Shown here one piece after another: positions 44,843 to 56,525 of a stretch of 64,000 nucleotides of DNA (the first letter of the stretch is position 1; each line of letters begins with the position of its first letter). Origin of the DNA: Litomosoides sigmodontis (taxonomy: Eukaryota; Nematoda; Chromadorea; Rhabditida; Onchocercidae); assembly GCA_963070105.1 (NCBI GenBank), contig OY718807.1:3445001-3509000 (forward strand), read 5' to 3'. The notes beneath the pieces were generated by a model. It worked only from the letters and a program-made list of their open reading frames with translations. It ran no database searches and was not told where the DNA came from. Position numbers and translations under genes: made by a program.

Positions 44843-47800
44843 ATGAGTGAATTTGTGGAAGGAGGTATCGAAGGTTTGCTTCCTGTTTTCGAGGTCTTAA
44901 AAGGTATTCAGTTGTTGTCGCCAACTGAAATTGATGCATTCGTCAAACGCTGTCAAGTTTTTGAATATCGCCTTCAGAAGCGTGTAAGTACTTCAGCTGA
45001 TGCTATTTGGTGAAGGTCGACTTCTTCACTAAGATGATAGAGTAATGAAAAAAAAAATATGAGCATCTAAAGTTGCTTTATGTCTATCAAGTACCCATTG
45101 AAGAATTAATTTGTGAATGCCCCTTAGTGTTTTGTTATGACACGAAAATATGTTATTTGGTGTTTAGTATTAAAAAAAAGCAATACGCATGTGTTTTGCA
45201 GAGGAAAGATTCATTATCTTTCAAGGGATATACCGATTATTTAAAAGTAATTTTGAAACTTATTCGGATGCGACGGAAACGATTCAAGTACCGTTTGAGA
45301 GAGAGTGAAATCGAAGGCAAAATTAAAGTTAAAATTGCGAACGTGCTTACACAATATTGCGAACGGTTTCAGGTATTTGACTTAGTTTTTTCTTCATTGA
45401 CATACTTTATATCCAGTAAGCAATGTTTTATTCGCGCACATATTAAGGGTTTGTCTTGATGGCAAACATTTCGTGTTATGGATATTACAGCAATTCAGTT
45501 AGATAGTTTTTGATAGTGATTAATATTTTACTGCTGCAGAAAAGCTGTTGGTTCTTTTCGGTATTATATTCTTTTCATCATTGCAGGGACAATTAGAGGC
45601 TTGGTTTGACTTGATCGAATTTTCGAGGAGTGAAGGAATGTACGTCCGATGCAGTAAAGCGTATTTTCGCGCGTTGCAGGTAATGAAGCCTACATTTATT
45701 ATTGCAGTATCTTTTGGAAGGAATAGTTGAATATTTTCAATCTAATAATGCTTTCAAAATGAGAAGAGTTGACAAGCGATTTGCATGGAGAAAATTGCTT
45801 GTGCTGTAATTCAAATGAAGAATATTTTCTATCGTTAAATTACCTCTTGATATATTTATTTGGTTCGTGCAGTCTTAACTAGATTTAATCGCGATGTAGA
45901 ATATCTTGATCAACTTTTCATTATATGTCACAGAACATTATGTTCCAGATCTTTCCGAGGAATTGTGCTTTGCGAATTCAGGCGGCTCAATATGAATATT
46001 CAGTCGAACATAGGATAGAGTGTGCACGTTCTATAATCCAAGCGGGGATACGTTTGGACCCTAAGGAAATCAGTTTATGGACTAATTTTGTAAATTTGGA
46101 ATTAGATTATGTGAAATGGTTAGTATGACAATTTTCCAAGAATTTAATTATTTATACGAACTGATTGGAAAATCAATCATGTAACAAGAGAAAAGGATGG
46201 GATGTTTTGATATTTTATATAAATTTCTCTGTGACCTTATTATCTTTTTAATCTATTTACCTTTTAGACTTGATTTCTGAGAACTTATCGTGTTTATTCA
46301 ACAATATGATATTTGCAGGTTGATTACTCGAAAAAGTATATTAACCGGGAAAGGATGTCGTATACCACGTACTGAAGAACAGGAGCTAGAAATTGCAGGG
46401 GAAGCGCAAAAGAGCTGTGAAATGAAGGCAGAGATAGAAGAAAAGAGTAAACAAGATGCAATATTAGGTCTTCGAGTTGTTGAAGTAATCATTAATCAAG
46501 CATTAGAATCTTGCGCTTCGGAGAAAAGTGGTTAGCCTTTTCGCCACATACTTCAATTACAGGAGTTGAATTTGCTGAAAAATATTTTAATTTTAATTTT
46601 TAGTAACTGCCTATGTTAGCTTCATGAGAAATGGTCTAGTTGCTGAATCAGTTTTTCCTATTTATGCTATGAGATTCATGAAAATTTTAATTGATGGCTA
46701 TGTACAACTTAGATGAAAAACGATCTTATGGAAATTTGTCATATATAACCATGAATGTTTTTAGTTGCTAGCACAGTTAATTTTAGCGTTATTGCTAACT
46801 TTTTGGAGAACTACAAGGGAATACGGTTTGGTGGCCAAACATCTGGCGGAAAAATTGTATGATATGTTATGGTCTCCGAAGTATAAAAGCGAAGAAAGTT
46901 GGATTGCGAAATCAGAAACAATGGATCACGTAAGTTATATGAAGAGTCCCAACATCGTTATTTTCGTATGGTGAAAATAATTTAAGCTTTGTGCGGTTTA
47001 AAATTGTGCATAACGGAATGGTTTGAACGAAAATAAGTTTCTAATTAAGCTCAATGTTAGTTTTGTATTTGCAAATGATTTGTTTAATATTCAAGATAAA
47101 CCCAGTTATGGGTGGTATTGTTACTCTACATATAACACTATTATAATGATAAAGTAGTGTTAAAATCGATTTTATGTTACACATGTTTTAGGTTGAGTGA
47201 GCAAGGCTGTTTTTCAGGATCGATCCTCTCTTTACGATTTACTTGATAGAGCTTGCGAAGACAAGCCAACTGAAAAGATGCATCGATATTATTTGACCGT
47301 TTGTCAAGGGCATTTATTAAACTATCGTTAGTAATCTTTTTCCTAAATTTGGTTTTGATAATTCATTTTTTCTAGATATCACGGTATTGCATATACTTTC
47401 CTAAAATACGTGGTTTGCTTCTGCTAAAACGGGTTTTTTTAATATAACCACATTTTTATTCACTTGGTCTAACTTAGTTTATATCGCACCGGTTGGCATG
47501 GACTACGCTTCAGATCTAATGAATGGTTACTAAGTGTTTTTGTTGTTGTGTTCTAACATTAAAAATTTTTGCCATACTCGTACTTTAAGGCGATCCAGAT
47601 GCAAAAGAGAAGTTTCGTGAACAGCTTTTTTGGTTGATTAGTAGAGGATATGGGAAAAATATGGATATTAAAAACTTCAATGGACTGAAAGAAAATTTTG
47701 ATGAGAAAGTGAAGGTTTTGAGTAAAGCATTGGAAAAAAATCCGGAAAGTGCACTTTTATGGATGATGTTACTGCAATGCAAAATAAAGTCCAACCCGAC

Positions 47801-49487
47801 AGATGTTGAAACGATACGTAAATTGTTTAATAAAGCAATACGAGAAGTATGTTTTTTTAGATTTCTTTTTTAGAAAGGCAGTTTTAGAACTAGTATTGAT
47901 CTTTTCCGAAAAAAGTACTTTTCGTTAGATGATGCTAGGAATTTTTGAGAAAGTACTGTCAGTTTTGATTAGCAGACGGCGTCAATCTAGTTGGTTGATC
48001 TAATTCGTAGGTTAAACTGTCGCTTCGTATAGTTGAGTATATATTAAAAGTTTAAGAGTATATTACCTCGAATTACTGACACCGTTAACATTTTTAAGGC
48101 ACGTGGGGAAAGTCATGGTCTTGTTGATATTTATAAAGTGGCGGTTGATTGGGCGCATCAATACTCAGAAGATGATGTGGATGAGATTTTTAGACAAGCA
48201 ACTTTTCGTGCACCACCGAAAGTTGCATGCGAAATGCGATGTATTCGTTTAGAGTACGGGATTTTTGCCTTGCATTTCAACTTTTCGTAGGCATTGCTGT
48301 TTGATAACTTGAAGGGACATCGGATGATTTTTCATTCTGTTTCCTTCAAATTAATTTAAAAAGTAGCAGCTGTCGGTGACTTGGTGATTGATGGAATGAA
48401 ATAAATGACGAGGAGATTAACAATTTTAAAGAAGTGATTATACATCTTCATGGGTGAGGTTTTTTCCATGTGGTTAATAGAAATCATTTTTAGTTACCTG
48501 GCTTCTGTTTACCATGGCATGCGTGATAAACTACGGGAAGAATATTTGTTATTTGCGAAGTATCCACCTAACAGGTAACGGAGTTTCTATATTCCCATAA
48601 TTCTCTTAATTTTCAACTTTATTTGTGTGTAACCTATGTAACTGTTAATCAGTGGCAAGTTTTTCAATTTTAGAAGTGCAATTAATAGGTTGCAAGTTTT
48701 CCTTAAAACATTTTTCTTTGCAAACTCGACAACCAGTGTGGCTTGGTGTTTCCCTCTATTCTTATCGATCGTCGAGTTTGTGAAAAAAGAAATGTGTATA
48801 TCTGTATTTCTTAGCGAGAAAAATAAAACTCCTGTCCACTTTTGTTCATTAATTACAACAAACTTTCAGCTAATCTATTTCAGCATTCAAGTCCATCGAA
48901 CATTCATCAACCATGAGTTGAAATCGGATGAGATGTCATCTTTTGCCGTACACGCTTTTGAGTTAATGGTTGTGGAATTTGGGAATATAAAACACGAGTG
49001 TTGGATTGACTACGCGAATTTCATGCTGAAATATGATCCGCTGGCTCTGCAAACGATTCATAGGGTGAGCTAAGCTTCAAATGAGGTTGAAATCATAGGA
49101 TATGGGTAGATGACCTGTTGAGCAGATTTCGTGCTGCGCAGTTGCAATCGCTAAAAGTGCCGTTGTTTACCTTAATCAAATCACATCAGTCATGTCATAA
49201 TTTTTAGTTAGGCATAACTTGTGAGGAGTGTTATGGTGGCCTTGTTATGCTGAAACAGAAATTTAAAGACTAGATTTGTAAGTAATTGAAACACTGCGAA
49301 GTTTAAAATGTAGGGTGTAGAAATATAGCAGGAATTGATACGCCGTTATACTGACTTGATTTATGTTCTTTTTTAGCGCGCAATGTCCTCACTGGTGCCA
49401 GATCAAATCGAACAATTTCTGGTAGCTTACAGTAATTTATTGCAAAATGCTGCCAGTATCTATACCGAATCCAATGCTCGCACATGA
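44843..49487 (+). CDS. UTP6: UTP6, small-subunit processome HAT-repeat protein
   Basis: Twelve exons in phase: 44843-44983, 45202-45372, 45587-45679, 45949-46118, 46319-46530, 46787-46929, 47218-47326, 47590-47846, 48099-48286, 48494-48574, 48884-49064 and 49377-49487. They total 1857 bases, 618 residues, close to the roughly 600 residues usual for UTP6. The N-terminus (GGIEGLLPVFEVLKGI, then EIDAFVKRCQVFEYRLQKR) is the conserved UTP6 start. Half-a-TPR (HAT) repeats then run through the protein, for example ARSIIQAGIRLDPKEISLW, YDLLDRACEDKPTEKMHRYY and LSKALEKNPESALLWMMLLQ. UTP6 is part of the UTP-B module of the U3 processome, needed for 18S rRNA maturation in the nucleolus. An AG lies two bases before the ATG, a possible trans-splice site. 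The acceptor of exon 6 was set at 46787 because earlier acceptors put the exon out of frame. Confidence 0.93.
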
Positions 49488-52400
49488 AGGACTGATTAAA
49501 GTGTTAATTGGTGATAACAACTGTGTCAGATCTGCGATTACGACCAAGTTGTTAAGAATTCCCAACAAGGAAGTTCCGCTAAAAGGACCTTGGCTGAACA
49601 ATCGTTTGAGATTTTGCTATTGTCCCATTTAACATACTCTTAAGATACTGCAGAATACTAGAGGTAGGTCTTATTCAGTATTCGTAATTATGTTGAATTA
49701 ACCAGTTCTGTTGCAGTCCTGAAAGTTTCGTGGAGTTGGTAAGAAAAATTCAACGTAGGTTTGATATATATTTTACTAATGCTAAAAAATGAATGTGATA
49801 AAATTCTTCAAGCTTCTAAATACTGATCGCAGCTGAAAAATTATGATCGCCTATAAAATATTATTGTCTATTTTTTGAAATTTTCGATTTTTTAGTCAGT
49901 TTCATAATTTCGTGTTAAAACTATTGGAAATGAGTTTGATGGTTTCAAAATGTTGGCCATGAAAAAAAAATACCTCATCATAGTATGATATCAGCAACAC
50001 ATGGCCTGTATTACGATCTTGTTCCCTGTGAGTTGTATTTGCTCCATTTCTTATTCCTAATGATTATTGTAGCTTTCACAACGACCATTGTTGTCTCTTA
50101 ATGTGTACGTGTTATATGCTTCAGGCTAATCTTGTTTTTTTAACTTTTTAATTGCTGCAAATAGTTTAGCGATGCTCCTTTGTTTCTCTAAGTGGCTCCA
50201 GCTGTTCCACTTCGGTTAGCAGGTTGCTTTAATTCATTTTAGCTATATTTGTTGTACTTAAGTGTTTCTCTGATTTATTTTTCAATTTCATTTTTTGTTA
50301 TTGAAGTTTCAAGCTGATTTTCAAGTATTTGATCGTTGTTAATGTTGTTTTGGCTGTAGATTTCGGTTACGACTATTAGATGTGTTGGAATTGTATACAG
50401 AATATGTAAATTTTTAATTTTTTTGTTGTTAATGATAAAGGTCAATTTTTTCATGAATTCTTTGTAAAACGGTGGATGATAATTACCACTAGCTGTGTGT
50501 AGGACATAAAAATATGCTGCACTTTATAGAGGTCATTTGGTCATCTCAAGTTTGTTGGGAAAAATTGGAAAGATGAAGAAATTTGATTTGGATAAAAGTT
50601 GTAATTCATAAAATGTATGCATAATCAATTTTGTATATCTAATTATTCATCATCAACCGTGCAGTTCAAACTATTCGCTGACGGAAGTTGGCGATTCCTT
50701 TGAAAATGGGGTGTAAGTTGTTTGAAAATACTCATTATTGTTCTCAATTGAAAAGCAAATTTTGTCAGGACCATCAGGGATTTTGAAGAATGATCTCAAT
50801 AACTTAATAAGATCACCTTTAAAATGGAAGACATATAATACTGATCCGTATGGTGTTCCGTGTGGTTTAAAATAATAGGCATTTAACGGTAACTAATTGC
50901 TTACCTTCACACACTGTCATTTTGTTAATCTTTTAAGCTGCCTATTCTATATTTGTTGTCTCATATACTCTCACGTCGTACGCGATATTCCACGGATGCT
51001 ATGAAAGATTATGGAAAGTTGATGATGGATCACTGGGAAGTGGGAGGGTTAGGTGAACAGTGCGTCTTAACTTATTAGTTCGGTAAAACGATTTTAGTGA
51101 AATGAATTTGTTAGTTGTTTCAAGCGTGCAGAATTTTCCTTGTAGCACTTGTGATGGCTTCAAACATTGTGTCCATAATTTTTTTTCCGGGTAAAAATGT
51201 GGAATACAGCTGAAAGACTGTGCTAATCTTGGCAGATCTAAAAAATTCTTTGTGCATGAGTTTTTCTTGATGACTTCTTAGAAGATTATTCACATCATTC
51301 ATTCCGGAGTCTGATATGTATCTGATCATCATTTGAATTTATAAAAAGGAAACTAGTCGAGCTGACGTGTATCGAAGAATTCAAACATCGCTCCTATTAA
51401 CGGTAAAGATTGAGAACGACTAATCAATTAATTGTAGTGACCAGATGCACTTATTTAGATTGAGGGAACTGTGGATGAAACTGGAAAGAAATTAGTGTGG
51501 AGCTCATGAAAACGAGATTGTCGAAGTCCTTATCACCAGCGGTTATATTCTGGAAGCATAGTGCGTATCATTGCAACGTCCTACCGGTATGGTCTTAACA
51601 GTCCTTCATCACTCATACATGGTAATACATCACTAATATGATCGGTCCACTACATTTGTTTCAGTAATGTAGCAATGCCTGCAAATTCCTCAACTAATCT
51701 TTCTTTTATATTTTTGTTTTTTTTTTCGAAAGAAGAAATTTGATGTTATTTCGGTGTTTGTTTCTTGCGCACACGCATATTGTGTTCACTCGTGCAAATG
51801 AAGCTCATAACATCTTCAAACGTTTCGTTAATCATTTGCTGTATCTATAAAATGTTTTAAGACAATAAATATTTCGGTTTCAATAAATACTTATTCGGTC
51901 TGAATGAAAACTATCACTTGAGGTTATCTCGTATTTTAGTTCGTTGAAATTGGTCGATGAATTTGACTATGAATGAAAGGAATTTTACATCGCAGCAAAC
52001 TTTTTTTTCTGTGACTCATTTGTCTTTCAGAATTTAAAGTGTCATAAAGAATGATTTTAATGTAATCTATAAGGAGCTTCCTCTTGTTAGCTTCCGTTTT
52101 TGCCAGTACTAAAATTTTGTTTATCGCATAAACAAATATATATGTGCATTGTAAATTCATTCGTTACAGAGTTGATTTAATTTCATTTATGGGATTGAAG
52201 GAAACTTAAGGATTGCATGACTAATAGAACAAAATCACGTAAAAGACGAATGAGAAATGTCAGTAAATTCCTAGAGTCATTTTTAGCTTTGGTTAAAATT
52301 TTTCAAATTTAGGATTTTTTTCAGCTTTTATGCCATAGTCTAACTACCAGGTGGTAGGAGTACTCATTTCTTTTGGGTTTGCTGTAATGAATGTCGCAAA

Positions 52401-53428
52401 TTTCAAAAAATGCAATATGCTATTCTTGCGAAATTTAAGGAATCAACCAGATGCCATAATGAAGTATAAATCCAATGTACAATTGTCAACGATTATTACG
52501 AAGTAATCAGTTAATAAAATGAAATTTAACACTATCTTTTTTTGAGAGAGAGAATGGCAAGTACTATGTGGCGTATAATTGGCTATTTCATCGGAAATTT
52601 GAATAATGGATCGGCAGATATGATTAAGTGATAGAAGCTAATGGCTAACAATCATTAGAAGGCATGAGAAAAAATCTAAATAAAATTGGAAAATCGATGA
52701 AGGGCAGAATTAGGACAAAGAATTTCAATTAGACTAAGTTCCTCAAAATTTTAGCTTTTGTTCAGTGTTTTCTTTTTTTAAACCTTGAAATTTTAAACAC
52801 GCGATTTTTGAATTCAATTAATTTTAAATTGCTTGTTTGAAATTTCGCATTTAGAGCCAAAAATTTTTGAAAACTTAGCTCTGAGATTTGAAGCAAACAT
52901 GATTGTCTGCTGCAATATATCGTGCTCAAATCGAAATATGCGATTATTATCAACAATATGCACAAAGGCGCTTAAAGAAGTGCGCAAAGTGTTTGGACAG
53001 AAGGAAACGATGTGCTTGAAAGCTGATTTTGCAAAAAACATGGAAGCGAAAATTAATTGTTGGCTTAATTAAATTGTATGGTAAATAACAAGTTAAGGGA
53101 AAAGTCTTAACCTATTTTTTACTGATCAGAAATCTTCGTCCATACCGTATGAAATTAAATTAAAATATGTAGAAATTATCGAACTTGTTGAAACGAGTTT
53201 TTGTTTTCCCTCGTCCTTTGTAGAAAAAATGTGAACAGTCGCCAAGAAATTCCATTTTCATTTTCATTTGCAAAGTTGGAATTGCTTTACTTGTTATTTG
53301 ATAATAATTGCTCCCACTTTTATTTACTTTTCCAATGAACAATTTAACGAAGTGAATAGCAACGAATAGCGCAATCTTTCTGATAAATTTTTCAAAATAA
53401 ATATTTCACCTTTAGAAATGTTACATGT

Positions 53429-53482
53429 ATGTGTTTGTATGTGTGTGTGTGTGTGTGTGTGTGCGTGTGTGTGTGTGTGTAC
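53429..53482. repeat. GT microsatellite
   Basis: About 25 GT units with single interruptions (TTTGTAT, CGT), intergenic. Confidence 0.93.
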
Positions 53483-54639
53483 CTATAAAAAGTCATTATA
53501 GCTTGAAGTGTTTCCTTTTGTAATTTAACAAAAATTATACAATTTATTTCTCACCACGAAGAGGCAAGACGAACAATGTATTCGAATAAATGAAACATCA
53601 AAATTAAAATTATATGTTCAAAAGTGATTGATTGTAAGCAAGTTGCTGTATGAGAATTGATTTTACAAATTGAAATTTTCTATTGCATCTAGTCGAAACG
53701 ATTCAGAAGTGAAATTAGGCGCAATGATTAGTTTAATGTTTTGTGCTAGATAATTAATCGTAATTGAGGCTAGGAATTAGTATACTTTCTAAAATAGTTA
53801 AGGGTTAAATTACAAGAAATAAGTTAATTTCATAGCTTAATCTTTGCAGTGTCTATTTTTTACCTTCCCTATTATTACTAAGTATTTCTTGTTTAAACTT
53901 ATCTAAACTGTCATGATAATTTCAACTACCACCGGTGGATTCGACTTCCGATAGTAGCTGAAACTACCACGATTGTCTGATTACTGTTATCTTAAATGTT
54001 ATGTATGATAGCTATGAATTATATCAATTGAATTGATTAAAATTGCTCTAAACGTCGATCAATTTTTATTTTTGTAATTTCTAAGAATTACTAAATTGAA
54101 ACACAAAGCTTGTTTTCCGTTTTGTCCAAAAACATTTGTTGTACTTTATGGCACTAATTTTTCAGATCACTTGCTATATCTCTCCCTGTGATCTTGCTAA
54201 ATGATCGAATAGGAAATTTTCCAATTCCTCGTAGAAAATCAATTTTTGCCACAATCTGTCAAATTGCGCTTGCAGAATGATGAAGACCAGGTGCTCCTTG
54301 GCCTCAGAAGAAGTAAAGCATTACAACATTGGAAATTTCTCAACTTTTTTGTCTATTTTAATTCCTTCCTTCAAAATTCACAAAAAGTGTGAAGAGATTG
54401 CTGCATCAGAAATTGAAAATTGCAGTGTTGGAGTTTTTTTTTTGAGCACTTCTTAAAATTCTTCAAAAATTCACGGTTTGCAAGGTGGAAAGGCAGCACA
54501 TGTAAATTAATTAATTGTTGATAATAATGTCCGAGCGGACGACTACTGTTCACGCCGGTGGCTTTTCACAGGCTGGAGAAGGTGAAAGTCGGTCGTAGAG
54601 AAGAAATGAATGGTTGCTGCGACTGGGTTGATGAGAAGA

Positions 54640-54755
54640 GGGAGAGAGAGGAAGATGGGGAAGCTGTGTGTGGAGCGGGGAGAGGGCACGGGGGGAACAA
54701 CTGGAGGACGGGGGAAGAGGAGAGCGGGGGAGGGGGAAGTGGGGGAGCAACGATC
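54640..54755 (+). repeat. Purine/G-rich low-complexity tract with many G runs
   Basis: The plus strand has about eight runs of four to six G within 100 bases, separated by A-rich or short mixed spacers, in an otherwise AT-rich region. The pattern fits the loose rule for G-quadruplex formation. The function is unknown. Confidence 0.85.
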
Positions 54756-54879
54756 GGTTTTGATGACAGGATCTGTTACACAACTTTGTCAACTTCCTAG
54801 TTTGTCATAATCGAGCAATGGTCGGTTGGTTATTCCATCCCGCAAATGTCGTAAGTTCCCAAAGAAAACGATTTATCAT

Positions 54880-54881
<2 letters not shown>

Positions 54882-54913
<32 letters not shown>

Positions 54914-54920
54914 GCTCTCG
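54882..54920. repeat. CT microsatellite
   Basis: About fifteen CT units followed by CGCGCTCTCG, lying just downstream of the G-rich tract. Confidence 0.93.
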
Positions 54921-56525
54921 CTTTGAAAGGACAAATTTCTCTGTTGGCAAAATATTTTTTTTTTCTCCTTTTATATTTTGAAATTAGAAATCGAATGGAG
55001 CAAGCAGGTGAAATGATTGCTGCGTAATTAATCAAAATTTTAAACGAGTAATTAATTAAATTTTTAAAATGAAATGTAAATTTTCCAATCACGAGTTTTC
55101 ATGCTTGCAGCCTTATTGTATGAATGCTAAATTATTACAAATATTAACATTTTTTTTTCAAATAATTCTAAAAGGAAAATTTTAAATGAATTTATTAAAT
55201 TGAAAAGAAGAAAATATCTGAAATAGCTAATTTATTACAGTCATAGAGAAGTTGTATAACAATAAAATATTATATCAATTCTTTCATTAATCAACTCTTC
55301 TCCTCCACTTATCTTACGCTCAGTTGCTAATGTCGCACGTGACAGCTATTATCACGCTATCATCAAAGTTTAAATGTGAAATCGAAATAGTTCGAGCACT
55401 TTCATTGCTGTTTTTTTTCCCTCAAAAAATTAATGACAGATCAGTTTATGAAGGTAGCTGATGTGTTTGCACAGGTTAGAGTCCTTCAGGTGAAGCACTT
55501 ATTTTGCAAGTAAGTACAGTTCGTGTTGAAATAAAAATATGAATTTTGTTTTTCCTTCTCTTAACTCTGTCAGCTAATAAAGTGTTTTAAAAAAAAAATT
55601 AAAAATTAGTAATTACGTTATGTTACACGTAGCAAACAACGTGTGAATTAGTTGAAGAAATGATAAATTATCATTTCTGTGATAATCAACTACGGTTTTG
55701 TTATCTTCTTAATGATATGCAATAGAATTTTTGCGTTAAACAATTAGCTAACAAATGTTTCCACATCAATTCATATAAAGAAATTTTATTAAATTTCAAT
55801 TAATTTAATTGTTCTACAAAAAAAAAGAAGCGACCGTTTGATGCATTGAATAGAACTTTTTTCCTAAAGAAACATTCATCGCACTTTTTTTTATCAGTGA
55901 TATTATCAATTATTTTCAATTTGTTATTTCTAATAGTTTATCAAGTAATGGAAATGAAATTCCTTGATTTTAGCTGAAAGACCAAGTAGAATAAATTATA
56001 ATTTGTAAGTTATAAAGTTGCTGTATGATTGTTGCATCGATGCATGCAAACATCGATGAAAATTGAATAAAAAGAAAAAAAAGGGGGAAATTAGGATAGA
56101 GGACGATCGGGTCACGGCGTCTTTTTTTTTTCAATAATAATTTTTAATACTGAAGCAGAAGTTCAACCAACTACACTCTTGTTGAACAGGTTACTGACGA
56201 ATGTGATGTGATAGTGCTTCAAACCGTCTCATCAAACTGCCCATTGTTTTAGATAGCCGTTCTAAAAATTGATTAATTTTTGATTATTTTAATTTTGCAC
56301 TTGCACTGTATCACATGGAAAGTGAAATAAGTAAATTAGAGGTATTAATTAAAGAAGCGATGATTGTGTGTACTGGCACAATGTATCATGTGATAGGAGC
56401 AGTTACAGTTTAATGTGTCTTACTAACATGAAATTAATTGAGAATGCAATGGCCCTATTTTTTTTACACGTAATATTTAAACCGAAAAATTTTTTTTGCT
56501 GAAATGAAGGCCTAGCAGAATTTAG

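Larger units (their letters stand above)
49488..56525. other. Long intergenic region between UTP6 and the SLC4 gene
   Basis: About 7 kb without a recognised gene. It contains a GT microsatellite (53429), a G-rich tract (54640), a CT microsatellite (54882) and much AT-rich sequence. A short open frame at 54818-54850 followed by a GTAAGT donor could be a 5' exon of the downstream transporter. Another open stretch at 52833-53072 shows no family resemblance. Confidence 0.5.

Noticed and set aside
46765..46830. Possible frameshift in UTP6 exon 6
   Set aside because: Starting at the first acceptor gives a wrong frame, but using the later TTTTAG acceptor at 46781-46786 restores phase and the whole gene totals an exact number of codons.
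49303..49632. Open frames overlapping the last UTP6 exon
   Set aside because: Shadow frames of the UTP6 exon at 49377-49487, which completes the phase-consistent gene.
52833..53072. 79-codon plus-strand open frame
   Set aside because: No recognisable family, no convincing splice partners, and overlapping frames on the other strand of similar length.
54550..54810. Open frames on both strands over the G-rich tract
   Set aside because: Low-complexity Gly/Glu or Pro/Ser products with no splice sites or family resemblance.
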